From positions 1 to 29,402 of the forward strand of contig CAAGIF010000070.1 of assembly GCA_900769845.1 (NCBI GenBank): a stretch of DNA of 29,402 nt. The letters run 5' to 3'. Positions 1-7,822 of this stretch are shown piece after piece. Numbering within the stretch: position 1 is the first letter of the stretch; the number at the start of each line of letters is the position of its first letter. The position numbers and the translations under genes were made by a program. Source of the DNA: an uncultured Oscillospiraceae bacterium (GTDB lineage: Bacteria > Bacillota_A > Clostridia > Oscillospirales > Oscillospiraceae). A model generated the notes under the pieces. It saw only the letters and a list, made by a program, of their open reading frames with translations. It had not been told where the DNA came from and searched no databases.

Positions 1-19
1 CACGACGCTCTTCCGATCT
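1..19. other. Illumina TruSeq adapter remnant at contig edge
   Basis: The first 19 bases read CACGACGCTCTTCCGATCT, which is the 3' end of the standard Illumina TruSeq read-1 adapter. It interrupts the reading frame of the 5'-nucleotidase on the minus strand: family-like sequence stops at about base 20, and the codons beyond it are adapter. This is library sequence, not genome, and it marks an assembly end. Confidence 0.97.
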
Positions 20-819
20 TTCAGAATATCGCACTTCTGCACGCCGCCCAGGAAGAACGCCTCGTCAATGCGAACGCCCCAGGAGATCAGGGTGCGGATC
101 ACCCGCTCATGGGCCGGCGCGTTCCGGGCCGTGACCAAAGCCGTACGAATGGGCATCTGCTCGCCGCCAAATTGCTTCTGAACCCGGGAAATGGTGGTCA
201 GCAGCTTGGCGAAGGGGCCCTCAGGCAGAGGGTTCAGGGCATTGCGGCGCTCATGCTCCGTAAAGGCATCCAGACCTTCCGCCTTGAATATCTTTTCCGA
301 TTCATCGGAGAAGATAACCGCATCTCCGTCGAAGGCAATGCGGATCTGATCGATCTCCGCATCGGGGCAAATGGCCAAATCGTTATGGGAACAAATGAGA
401 CCCGCCGCAATTCCGGCATTGATTGCTTCCTGCACATCCTCTTCATTGGCAGACAGAAACAGATCCGTTTTGAAAGCCGTCAGATACGGGGTAATTTTAT
501 TTCCTCCCACCAGCGCCGCCCGAGTAATATTCAGGCCATAGTGCTTGATGGAATTGAATATCCGAAGGCTGGTATCCGCGCTGTTGTGGGACATAATAAT
601 GATCTCCACTAGCTGCTCGCCGCCATCGTTGAGCTTATGCAGCGCTTTAATCAAAGGAAACGCCGTTCCGGGTTTCAGAATATCCTTCTCGTGGGTCACC
701 TGGTAGGCAAGATATGCCTGCAGACCCTGTTCTACATAGATCCGGTTTTCCTCCTCCAGGTCAAACAGCGCCCGGGAAGAAATACCCACAACCAGTTTGT
801 TATCAAGGCTTACCGCCAT
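20..819 (-). CDS. Cytosolic 5'-nucleotidase, cN-I type (PF06189), 3' end missing
   Basis: The predicted enzyme dephosphorylates nucleoside 5'-monophosphates in the cytoplasm. About 267 residues are visible from an ATG at 819, preceded by GGAGGG at good spacing. The N-terminal block VVGISSRALFDL (residues 10-21), the FDGDAVIFSDESE stretch (163-175), the TARNAPAHERVIRTL block (230-244) and the FFLGGVQK block (255-262) are what I know of the animal and bacterial cN-I family (PF06189). The family normally continues with an FGADIFFDDQ-like segment, so roughly 30-60 C-terminal residues are lost where the adapter begins. The gene is the only one visible on its short transcript and has its own promoter, although the DUF2079 gene lies 68 bp upstream on the same strand. 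The nucleotide preference (AMP, IMP or deoxy forms) cannot be read from the sequence. Confidence 0.9.
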
Positions 820-840
820 GGTAATCCCTCCTTTTTCTGC

Positions 841-869
841 ATTATAGCATGGGATCTGAGCAAATGCAA
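841..869 (-). promoter_or_regulatory. Sigma-A promoter of the 5'-nucleotidase gene
   Basis: On the minus strand TTGCAT (864-869) is followed after 17 bp by TATAAT (841-846), with an upstream TGC that makes an extended -10. The predicted transcript starts about 15 nt before the ATG, just ahead of the ribosome site. Confidence 0.75.
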
Positions 870-887
870 CGGCATTCGCAGTTTCCG

Positions 888-2744
888 TCAGGGTCTGTGA
901 TATATCTCCAAACGGCCCTCATATTCCGCAATTTTCTCATAGCCCTGCTCTTCCATCAGTGCCGTCAATGCTTCATATCCTGTTTGCGTCTGCGTTGTGT
1001 ATTTCTTATAGCTGTTCTGATCCGTGACGCTCAGAACCAAATACTCACACTGGAAAACATGTTCCTGGCTGGCGTAGCGGATATCGTAAAGCTCCTGCCG
1101 CTGGGAAAGGTAGGTGGTGTAGAATGTGGATGCCGCCACAGACACATCCTCCGGCACGGTGTCCAGCACCTGACGGATCTTGTCATAATACGACGCATAG
1201 GTTTTGCAATCCCTGGGATACTGCATTGCCTTGGGGAATACTTGATTTCCGAAACAGCCTGCCGACAATGCCAGTGCCAGGACCAAGGCTCCCATCCGTT
1301 TCCGGTCCAGAGAGAAATCCCCCAGATTTGCCGCCATCAGATAAAACAGGCATCCGGTAGCGCCGTAGGTATACTGGAAGAAAATATCATGCTGATACTG
1401 ATAATCCGACATCAGATTCACAAGTACATAGGGAATCAGCAGAATCAGCCGCTCAAACCTGCGGGTCATCACCGGCAGAAATACCAGAACGCCCATGGTA
1501 AGGCCGATAAACTGCATTTTTTCCTTGTCCACCGATTCAAACACGGCCTTCATGGGACACAGCAGCACCGCTTTGATCACTGTCACCAGAGAAGACGAAC
1601 CGTCATACATAAAGTTCTTGTACCGGTAGGTCATCACCCCGTCGCCACTGTTTGCCAAATAGCCGGTAACCGCAGCAAAATATACCACAGAACCTGCAAG
1701 CAGCAGCGCGCCTGCAAATTTGCCCCACCTGTCCCGACGCAACACCGATCTGAGAAGCAGATACAGCGCGATCACAGCCACATAAACCGCCGCATCCTCC
1801 TTGACCATCAGGGTCAAAGCTCCAAAAATACCCGTCAGCCAATTGTTTTTCCGGTCGATGCCGTAAAACAGCCATAGGATCAGAGGCGTCAGAAAGGCGT
1901 TTTCATGAATGTCATAGCTGGCGCCGCCTGCATAGGCAGGATACAACAGCAGCACACCGCACAGCGCAGCGCGGATATAGGGAGAAAGTCCCTTTTCTTT
2001 TCCAATCAGCCAAAGGGGGATCACCGCAGAGGCCAGAACCGCCGCCTGTAAAACCTGCAAGGTTTCCGGCTTTGGAACCAGGCAGTAGAAAGGCAGCAGA
2101 AGATAGTAAATGGGCGATACATGTACCGCAAAATGGGACAGCGGGCCATCCCGCTCCACCGTGGTGATGGGAAGTCCCGTGGTTTTCATAGAGTGGAACA
2201 TCTGGGAAAAGATGCCGAAGTCAAATGTGGGCGCAACAAAGCTGCGGATCCGGCAAACCGTCCATATGCTGACAAAGAGGAAGAACAGAACCGTCGCCAC
2301 AGCAGTTGTCAGCAAAGCACCCTTTTCCTTCTCCGGGCAGGGAGCAGGCCCACCAGTGCCGTTCCATCCCTTCAGAGCATAGACAACCAGCACAGAAAGG
2401 ATCAGCCCACAGGCCGCCAGAAGCGCCCAGGTAAAGGATGCTGCCAGAGAAGCGACAGCCAGCGCGGCAAAAACAGCCGCCATTGCCCACCGCTCCGTTG
2501 CCGCCTTGAGATAACGTCGCAGGACAAACAGCAGGCAGAAAACCGCCCCGGTGAGCAGCATCACCCGCAGGGGCGCCATGGCAGCAATGCCGGACAGTTC
2601 GGCAAGGTCCTTTTCCTCCCGGGCGAGCAGCAGATACTCTGCTGTGACAGCAGTGAGCCAGGAAAGGATCATACGGCGGATCACAGTTCCCGCCTCCCAG
2701 GGATTGTCTTTCACTTTCTTCGGTTTTGTATATACAGTCTTCAT
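888..2744 (-). CDS. DUF2079 polytopic membrane protein
   Basis: This 618-residue protein has a basic N-terminal tail of about 25 residues followed by many hydrophobic segments. It carries the DUF2079 (PF09852) core: FDFGIFSQMFHSM (174-186), HFAVHVSPIYYLLLPFY (204-220), then an ILYP/YDIHENAF-like loop and repeated membrane helices, ending in a soluble C-terminal region. Members of the family resemble GT-C glycosyltransferases, which use lipid-linked sugars at the outer membrane face, but no substrate is known, so a glycosyltransferase role is inference. The start is an ATG with AAGGTG four bases upstream. The N-terminal 130 residues before the DUF2079 core contain three or four extra helices. 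The gene is divergent from the DUF1858 gene and 68 bp upstream of the 5'-nucleotidase; nothing in the context fixes its job. Confidence 0.85.
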   Translation of the reverse strand: MKTVYTKPKKVKDNPWEAGTVIRRMILSWLTAVTAEYLLLAREEKDLAELSGIAAMAPLRVMLLTGAVFCLLFVLRRYLKAATERWAMAAVFAALAVASLAASFTWALLAACGLILSVLVVYALKGWNGTGGPAPCPEKEKGALLTTAVATVLFFLFVSIWTVCRIRSFVAPTFDFGIFSQMFHSMKTTGLPITTVERDGPLSHFAVHVSPIYYLLLPFYCLVPKPETLQVLQAAVLASAVIPLWLIGKEKGLSPYIRAALCGVLLLYPAYAGGASYDIHENAFLTPLILWLFYGIDRKNNWLTGIFGALTLMVKEDAAVYVAVIALYLLLRSVLRRDRWGKFAGALLLAGSVVYFAAVTGYLANSGDGVMTYRYKNFMYDGSSSLVTVIKAVLLCPMKAVFESVDKEKMQFIGLTMGVLVFLPVMTRRFERLILLIPYVLVNLMSDYQYQHDIFFQYTYGATGCLFYLMAANLGDFSLDRKRMGALVLALALSAGCFGNQVFPKAMQYPRDCKTYASYYDKIRQVLDTVPEDVSVAASTFYTTYLSQRQELYDIRYASQEHVFQCEYLVLSVTDQNSYKKYTTQTQTGYEALTALMEEQGYEKIAEYEGRLEIYHRP

Positions 2745-2765
2745 AACACACCTTCTTCTTTGTGT

Positions 2766-2794
2766 ACTGTACCATCATTCCCACGAAAAATCAA
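2766..2794 (-). promoter_or_regulatory. Probable promoter of the DUF2079 gene
   Basis: On the minus strand TTGATT (2789-2794) lies 17 bp from TACAGT (2766-2771), with TGG just upstream of the -10. The -10 is poor (TAnnnT only), so this is a weaker call than the other promoters in the window. Confidence 0.5.
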
Positions 2795-2843
2795 CGGCAT
2801 TTCACATCATAACGGAGATTCTTAAGAAAATATGATTGCCCTC

Positions 2844-2872
2844 TTGTTTTTTAGGAAGAATCGGTTTATAAT
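2844..2872 (+). promoter_or_regulatory. Sigma-A promoter of the DUF1858 gene
   Basis: TTGTTT (2844-2849), a 17 bp spacer and a perfect TATAAT (2867-2872) lie 33 bp before the ATG at 2906. Confidence 0.85.
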
Positions 2873-2905
2873 ATGTTGGAAATTGAATGTAGGAGGTCAT
2901 GAAAA

Positions 2906-3136
2906 ATGGCTGTTAAAATTGAAAAGAATACCATCATCGGCGATGTTCTGGATATTGCCCCTCAGGCTGCTCCCCTGTTCTTTGCCATCGGCATGCACTG
3001 CCTGGGCTGCCCCTCTTCCCGGGGTGAGACCGTTGAGGAAGCCTGCATGGTCCACGGCATTGAGTGCGATGCATTCCTGGCTCAGCTCAATCATTTCCTG
3101 GAAGCTTACGAAGCATCCGAAGCTGAAAAAAAGTAA
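2906..3136 (+). CDS. DUF1858 domain protein with CxxC motif
   Basis: This small soluble protein (76 residues) is almost exactly one DUF1858 domain, the 'hybrid-cluster-protein-associated redox disulfide' family (TIGR03980 type), also found as the N-terminal part of ScdA-like iron-sulfur repair proteins. The GMHCLGCPSSRGETVEEAC block gives the pair Cys32/Cys35, with further cysteines at 47 and 54. A redox or metal-linked role is a family inference; no partner such as hybrid cluster protein is present in the window. The start has AGGAGG upstream and a consensus promoter. The next gene, trmK, is on the same strand after a strong hairpin, so co-transcription may be partial. Confidence 0.9.
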   Translation: MAVKIEKNTIIGDVLDIAPQAAPLFFAIGMHCLGCPSSRGETVEEACMVHGIECDAFLAQLNHFLEAYEASEAEKK

Positions 3137-3144
3137 AACCGGCT

Positions 3145-3179
3145 ATGCCGTCCCGGAACGCCGGGACGGCATTTATCTT
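3145..3179 (+). terminator. Perfect 12-bp hairpin between DUF1858 gene and trmK
   Basis: Bases 3145-3156 and 3161-3172 form a perfect 12 bp stem around an AACG loop. The following tail TTATCTTA is only moderately U-rich. It begins 8 bp after the DUF1858 stop codon and ends 26 bp before the trmK ATG. It may be a leaky terminator, an attenuator or an RNA-stability element. Confidence 0.7.
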
Positions 3180-3198
3180 ACCGCATTGGAGGCTTCCT

Positions 3199-3894
3199 AT
3201 GAAACTCCCGATTTCTGACAGGCTTTTGGCCTGCGCGGGCTTTGTCGCCCAAGGCGACCGGGTGGCAGACATTGGCTGCGACCACGGTTACCTGTCCATC
3301 TATCTGCTTCAAAACGGCATTGCCCGATCCTGTATTGCCTCTGATATTAACGAAGGCCCTCTGGAAAGCGCCCGTCGTAACGCCCGTAAATTCGGCATGC
3401 TGAAGAAAATGGAATTCTGTCTGTCCGACGGTGTCCGGAATATCCCCCGGGATTTTGACACCCTGGTCTGCGCCGGTATGGGCGGCGATACCATGATCGG
3501 CATTTTAAGCCACGCACCATGGCTGCAGGACAAGCAATACCGTTTGGTTCTCCAGTGCCAGAGCAAACTGCCGGAGCTGCGGCAATGGCTTTACAGCGCC
3601 GGATACCGGATCAACCGGGAAACCCTGGCCAAGGACGGCAAATTCGTATATTCCGTCATGGAGGTTGTCTTTGATCCCGGTCATGACATCTCGGCTGCAG
3701 AATGCTACATCACACCCCAGCTTTTGGAGGGCAGCCACCCCCTGCTAAAAGAATATTATGAACGGATCCTGCACAATGTCTCCCTGACAATTTACGGGTT
3801 GACCCGCGCCGGCAGCGATCAGCTGCCCGTATTTGAAACCATCCTGTCCGATCTGAAGAAAATGGAGGAACAAGTCTATGGCAACCGTAGCTGA
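3199..3894 (+). CDS. trmK: tRNA (adenine(22)-N1)-methyltransferase TrmK
   Basis: TrmK uses S-adenosylmethionine to methylate N1 of A22 in bacterial tRNA. The 231-residue protein has a Rossmann methyltransferase fold with the SAM motif VADIGCDHGYLS (22-33), the acidic end of strand 2 (ASDINEGPLE, 47-56) and the DTLVCAGMGGDTM motif (87-99) typical of this COG2384 family. The C-terminal part is the helical region of TrmK. An in-frame upstream ATG at 3145 lies inside the hairpin and lacks a ribosome site; the ATG at 3199 has GGAGG six bases upstream and starts where the family starts. The last 17 bp overlap the Nif3-like gene, the usual trmK-yqfO arrangement in Firmicutes, which points to translational coupling. 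Confidence 0.95.
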   Translation: MKLPISDRLLACAGFVAQGDRVADIGCDHGYLSIYLLQNGIARSCIASDINEGPLESARRNARKFGMLKKMEFCLSDGVRNIPRDFDTLVCAGMGGDTMIGILSHAPWLQDKQYRLVLQCQSKLPELRQWLYSAGYRINRETLAKDGKFVYSVMEVVFDPGHDISAAECYITPQLLEGSHPLLKEYYERILHNVSLTIYGLTRAGSDQLPVFETILSDLKKMEEQVYGNRS

Positions 3895-4669
3895 TATTTT
3901 AAGCTTTCTGGAAACACTGGCGCCCAACAGCATGAAAATGAGCTGGGATAATGTAGGCCTTCTCTGCGGCAGCAGAACGCAGCCTGTTACCAAAATCCTG
4001 GTAGCCCTGGATCCCTTTGAGGGTGTCTGTCGGGAGGCTGCTGATTTTGGCGCAGAGCTGATCGTCACCCATCACCCTCTGATCTTCCAGCCCGCCAAAT
4101 CCATCACCGATGAAACATCCATCGGCCGCAGCATTCTTTTCCTCTGCGCCCACGGTATCAGCGCCATCAACGCCCACACCAATCTGGACTGCGCCCCCGG
4201 CGGTGTCAATGATGTGCTGGCACAGACTCTGGGACTTTCCGAAGTTCAGGTCATCGCTCCCAGCGGCGTAGACGAAGAGGGGCGCCCCTGGGGACTCCTG
4301 CGTCAGGGAACTGTGGAGGAACAATCCCTCTCCGCTTTTCTGTCCTTGGTAAAAGAACGGCTGGGCTGCGCCGGTCTGCGGTATGTGGACGGCGGAAGAC
4401 CTGTGCGTAAGGTAGCGGTGGGCGGCGGAAGCTGCGCGGGAGATATGCTGACAGCAAAAGATGCAGGTTGTGATACCTTCGTCACTGCAGACATTCGGTA
4501 CAATCAGTTCTGGGATGCCCAGGACCTGGGAATGAATCTGATCGATGCCGGACACTTCCATACAGAAAACCCGGTGGTCCCGGTTCTTGCCCAAAAGATT
4601 TCCCGGGCGTTCCCGGAAATTGAAGTAAAAATATCGGGAACCCATCATGATTGCATGAAATTCTATTGA
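3878..4669 (+). CDS. Nif3-like dinuclear metal centre protein (YqfO family)
   Basis: The 263-residue protein belongs to the Nif3/DUF34 family of toroidal hexamers with a two-metal site. Metal-ligand motifs are visible: THHPLIF (64-70, His65/His66), INAHTNLDCAPGGVND (97-112, His100 and Asp104) and GHFHTE (225-230). It is the short form, without the CutA-like insert of the roughly 370-residue B. subtilis YqfO. The biochemical function is not settled; some members have been annotated as GTP cyclohydrolase I type 2, which I would not transfer here. The ATG lies within the trmK coding end and has ATGGAGGAA upstream, so expression is coupled to trmK. Confidence 0.93.
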   Translation: MATVADILSFLETLAPNSMKMSWDNVGLLCGSRTQPVTKILVALDPFEGVCREAADFGAELIVTHHPLIFQPAKSITDETSIGRSILFLCAHGISAINAHTNLDCAPGGVNDVLAQTLGLSEVQVIAPSGVDEEGRPWGLLRQGTVEEQSLSAFLSLVKERLGCAGLRYVDGGRPVRKVAVGGGSCAGDMLTAKDAGCDTFVTADIRYNQFWDAQDLGMNLIDAGHFHTENPVVPVLAQKISRAFPEIEVKISGTHHDCMKFY

Positions 4670-4694
4670 TTTTTCCGGATCCTAATGCTAAAAT
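4666..4694 (+). promoter_or_regulatory. Sigma-A promoter of yebC
   Basis: TTGATT (4666-4671, overlapping the Nif3-like stop codon), a 17 bp spacer and TAAAAT (4689-4694) precede yebC by about 43 bp. Confidence 0.7.
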
Positions 4695-4737
4695 ATACAG
4701 GAATTTTTAAATAACACCTTGAAGGGAAGAGAAATAT

Positions 4738-5466
4738 ATGTCTGGACATTCCAAATGGCATAACATTCAGAAAACCAAGGGCGCACAGGACGCCAAGCGC
4801 GCTGCCGCCTTTACCAAGATCGCGAAGGAACTGATCGTGGCTGTTAAGGAAGGCGGCGGTATCACCGATCCCGCCAACAATTCCCGGCTTGCTACCGTCA
4901 TCACTAAGGCAAAGGCCGCCAATATGCCCAACGACAACATCAAGCGCTGCCTGGAAAAGGCAAGCGGCGCAGGCGGCGGTGACAATTACGAAACCATCAC
5001 CTACGAAGGCTACGGCCCCGGCGGCGTTGCCGTTATCGTAGAGACCATGACCGACAACCGCAACCGTACCGCAGGCTCCATGCGTCACCACTTTGACAAG
5101 TTCGGCGGCAACCTGGGCGCTTCCGGTTGTGTGAGCTGGTCCTTTGACAAGAAGGGCGTTCTGGTCATCGACAACGAGGAAGGCGACTATGATGAAGAAG
5201 AAGTCATGATGGACGCCATGGAAGCCGGCGCGGATGATTTCGAGGCAGAAGACGATGTCTTCACCATTTACACCCAGCCCGATGATTTCAACGATGTGGT
5301 TGCAAACCTGGGCAAGTATACCTTTGTTTCCGCTCAGATCGAGATGGTTCCCCAGAACTATCAGAAGCTGGAGAGCGAAGAGCACATCAAGCTGATGGAA
5401 AAGCTCATCGACATCATGGAAGAAGATGACGATGTGCAGAACATCTGGCACAACTGGGAAGAGTAA
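4738..5466 (+). CDS. yebC: YebC/PmpR family protein
   Basis: The 242-residue protein has the hallmark N-terminus MSGHSKWHNIQKTKGAQDAK followed by the three-domain YebC fold, with the conserved ITYEGYGPGGVAV segment around residues 87-99 and the acidic C-terminal region. YebC family members were described as DNA-binding transcriptional regulators (PmpR); more recent work links them to translation of proline-rich stretches on the ribosome, so the exact role should be left open. Length and start (AAGGGAAG upstream) match the family. It has its own promoter at the end of the Nif3-like gene and is followed 14 bp later by a small membrane protein in the same transcript. Confidence 0.95.
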   Translation: MSGHSKWHNIQKTKGAQDAKRAAAFTKIAKELIVAVKEGGGITDPANNSRLATVITKAKAANMPNDNIKRCLEKASGAGGGDNYETITYEGYGPGGVAVIVETMTDNRNRTAGSMRHHFDKFGGNLGASGCVSWSFDKKGVLVIDNEEGDYDEEEVMMDAMEAGADDFEAEDDVFTIYTQPDDFNDVVANLGKYTFVSAQIEMVPQNYQKLESEEHIKLMEKLIDIMEEDDDVQNIWHNWEE

Positions 5467-5480
5467 ACGGGAGGTTCATT

Positions 5481-5762
5481 ATGTTTGACGAAAGATCCGA
5501 AAAGTGGATTAAAATCTACAAAGGAATCACCGTTACATTATTCTGGATTTACATTATTTTCGGTGTAATTGCCGGAATAGGTGATAGTTCCACAGGATTC
5601 CTTGATATCGGTATTGGCGGAGATGATGATGGGTTCTTTGACTTCATCGTTTGGGTTCTGGCAAGTGGTTTCGTCGGTTTCTTCCAGCTCGTTGCCAATA
5701 TGCTTATTATTCAATTTTTGAATAATGTTCAAATTATTCGGGAAAAAATCGAAAAAATGTAA
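5481..5762 (+). CDS. Small two-helix membrane protein of unknown function
   Basis: I do not recognise this 93-residue protein. It has a charged start (MFDERSEKW), a first hydrophobic segment (about 16-33), a glycine/aspartate loop containing IGIGGDDDG (44-52), a second hydrophobic segment (about 54-78) and a short charged, probably amphipathic C-terminus ending in IIREKIEKM. The GGGAGG ribosome site seven bases before the ATG, the 14 bp gap after yebC and the strong terminator right after the stop all support a real gene in the yebC transcript. Its codons are more AT-rich than those of its neighbours. The layout is reminiscent of small clostridial membrane proteins with two helices and a polar tail, but no function can be assigned. 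Confidence 0.8.
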   Translation: MFDERSEKWIKIYKGITVTLFWIYIIFGVIAGIGDSSTGFLDIGIGGDDDGFFDFIVWVLASGFVGFFQLVANMLIIQFLNNVQIIREKIEKM

Positions 5763-5769
5763 GTTATTA

Positions 5770-5800
5770 GGAGTGGGAGAAATCCCACTCCTTTTCTTTA
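5770..5800 (+). terminator. Rho-independent terminator after the yebC unit
   Basis: A perfect 10 bp stem (5770-5779 with 5784-5793), GAAA tetraloop and the tail TTTCTTT lie 7 bp after the stop codon of the small membrane protein. Confidence 0.93.
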
Positions 5801-5818
5801 GAATTTTAAAATAATTAT

Positions 5819-5844
5819 TGCCCAGCCGGGATCCCGGCTGGGCA
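5819..5844 (-). terminator. 26-bp perfect palindrome, terminator of the CapD-like gene
   Basis: The sequence from 5819 to 5844 is a perfect inverted repeat with an 11 bp stem and GATC at its centre. It lies 22 bp past the stop of the minus-strand CapD-like gene, and the minus strand continues with AATAATTATTTT. A TATTTT tail on the plus strand could let it work in both directions. Confidence 0.8.
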
Positions 5845-5866
5845 TATTTTCATATTGGGAAGTCCG

Positions 5867-7762
5867 TCAGACTCCGGCTTTATCCATTTCCCTCTCCGGA
5901 TTATAACGGTATGTGGGAACGATCTGGGATACCAAATGTCGGATTCCGTCAGATTCCTGGGTGCAGGCGCGCTCCAATTCCTGAAGCTTTTCCGCAAACC
6001 AGGCATCATCCATGGAAATGGGCTTTCCGATGTGGATCAGCTTGTTTTCCGTGCTGCTCAGACCTTCTTCATCCATCAGAAGCTCCTCATACAGCTTTTC
6101 TCCCGGCCGCAGACCGGTGTAAACGATCTTGATGTCCACATCGGGCTTCAAACCGGACAGCCGGATCAGGTTCCGTGCCATATCGTCGATCTTCACCGGT
6201 TCTCCCATTTCCAGGACGAAGATCTCTCCGCCCCGGGCATAGCAGGCTGCCTGCAGCACCAGCGCCACCGCCTCGGGAATGGTCATAAAGTAGCGGATGA
6301 TCCGCTTGTCCGTCACCGTCACCGGGCCGCCCTGGGCAATCTGCTTCTTGAACAGGGGGATGACGCTGCCGTTGCTGCCCAGCACATTGCCGAACCGAAC
6401 CGCAACAAAACGGGTTCCCGGATACCTGCGGTCTAGCATCTGGATCACCATTTCGCAGATCCGCTTGGAAGCGCCCATGATATTGGTGGGATTCACCGCC
6501 TTATCCGTGGAGATCAGCACAAACTTTTCCACACCGTTTTCCGCGGCGGCGAGGGCGGTTTTGTATGTACCGAACACATTGTTCTTAATAGCCTCGTTGG
6601 GGCTGTCCTCCATCAGCGGAACATGCTTGTGGGCCGCCGCGTGGAAGACCACATCCGGTCGGTAGGTTTCCATCACGGACCGGATTCGGTTGGTGTTCCG
6701 CACAGAACCGATCAGCGCTTCCACATCCAGATTGGGATGATCTCGTTTCAGTTCCTGCTGGATCTCGTAGGCATTATTCTCGTAAATGTCGAAAACAATC
6801 AGCTTTGCCGGGTTCCGCTTGGCGATCTGGCGGCACAGCTCGCTGCCAATGGACCCGCCGCCGCCGGTGACCAAAATCACATGCCCTGCAATTCCACCGT
6901 AGATCTGATCGTCGTCCACCTTGACCTGTTCCCTGCCCAGAAGGTCCGCGATATCCACATCCCGCAAACGGGAGATGCTGACCTCCTCGTTCACAAGCTG
7001 ATACATACCCGGAATCGTCTGCAAACGGCAATTGGTTTCCTTGCAGATATTCAGAATTGCAGTCCGGTCTTCCAAAGTGCTGCTGGGGATAGCATAAATA
7101 ATATCCGTAGCGTTATATTTATCGGCCATATTCACGATATCGTGGCGATTGCCCACGATTTCCACGCCCTCAATATAGCGACCCTTTTTATTTGGGTTAT
7201 CGTCAATCACGCATACCACTTTGGATTCAATTTTATCCGTAGTGATCAGATCCCGAATCAGCATCTGCCCCGCAGCGCCGCCGCCGATGATCATAATTCT
7301 GCGTTGACTGGCTGTTGTTCCGCGGGATACAGAACGTCCCACATAGCGAAGCATCCGGTAGCCATAACGCAGCGCTACTGTGCAGATGAAGGTCAGTACA
7401 TATCCCATCACATAGTAGGATTTCGGCATGTGCAGTTCGGTAAGCACACCGTAGACCATATATATCGGCACTAGCAGCAGATATGCCTTAATGATGCCAA
7501 AAAGCTCTGCCACGCTTGCCATGCTCCAGATGCTGTGATAGAGTCTGCAAATATAGAACACCGCCACGGAAAGAGCGCTCCAAATCAGAATGGAGTGTAT
7601 GTAGCCCTCCACAAAGACAGGATCAATTGCAGAGAACCGAAAGTCATGCCGCAGCAGCAACGCAAAAAAATAAGACAGCGTAATGGAAAGAAAATCGCAG
7701 ATCCCCAGGATCAGCGCCCGTTCCTTCCAAAGTCTGTTGTTGGCAAGTTTTGTTTTTTCCAT
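5867..7762 (-). CDS. CapD/PglF-type membrane-bound nucleotide-sugar 4,6-dehydratase
   Basis: The protein (631 residues) is a full-length member of the CapD/WbpM/PglF group, which removes water from UDP-GlcNAc-type sugars to give 4-keto-6-deoxy intermediates for surface glycans. Four hydrophobic segments lie in residues 15-130, followed by a CoA_binding_3-like Rossmann domain (IMIIGGGAAGQ, 156-166) and then the SDR catalytic domain with TGGGGSIGSEL (299-309), FHAAAHKHVPLMED (373-386), STDKA (418-422) and NIMGASK (427-433). Met in place of the usual SDR tyrosine is characteristic of this group, with the Asp/Lys of STDKA in catalysis. An in-frame TTG at 7807 and ATG at 7792 exist, but the ATG at 7762 has GGGGGA at good spacing. 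It is a single-gene unit with its own promoter and terminator, away from the rfb operon. The exact sugar is not readable. Confidence 0.92.
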   Translation of the reverse strand: MEKTKLANNRLWKERALILGICDFLSITLSYFFALLLRHDFRFSAIDPVFVEGYIHSILIWSALSVAVFYICRLYHSIWSMASVAELFGIIKAYLLLVPIYMVYGVLTELHMPKSYYVMGYVLTFICTVALRYGYRMLRYVGRSVSRGTTASQRRIMIIGGGAAGQMLIRDLITTDKIESKVVCVIDDNPNKKGRYIEGVEIVGNRHDIVNMADKYNATDIIYAIPSSTLEDRTAILNICKETNCRLQTIPGMYQLVNEEVSISRLRDVDIADLLGREQVKVDDDQIYGGIAGHVILVTGGGGSIGSELCRQIAKRNPAKLIVFDIYENNAYEIQQELKRDHPNLDVEALIGSVRNTNRIRSVMETYRPDVVFHAAAHKHVPLMEDSPNEAIKNNVFGTYKTALAAAENGVEKFVLISTDKAVNPTNIMGASKRICEMVIQMLDRRYPGTRFVAVRFGNVLGSNGSVIPLFKKQIAQGGPVTVTDKRIIRYFMTIPEAVALVLQAACYARGGEIFVLEMGEPVKIDDMARNLIRLSGLKPDVDIKIVYTGLRPGEKLYEELLMDEEGLSSTENKLIHIGKPISMDDAWFAEKLQELERACTQESDGIRHLVSQIVPTYRYNPEREMDKAGV

Positions 7763-7822
7763 AAATATCCCCCGACAGTAAATACCGTCCATGAATGCAG
7801 ATTCCAATCTTATATCTTTTTC

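Noticed and set aside
849..1877. 342-codon plus-strand frame opposite the DUF2079 gene
   Set aside because: Shadow of the membrane-protein gene; no ribosome site and no recognisable domain.
7763..7807. TTG or earlier ATG start for the CapD-like gene
   Set aside because: GGGGGA is correctly spaced only for the ATG at 7762; the extension has no family counterpart.
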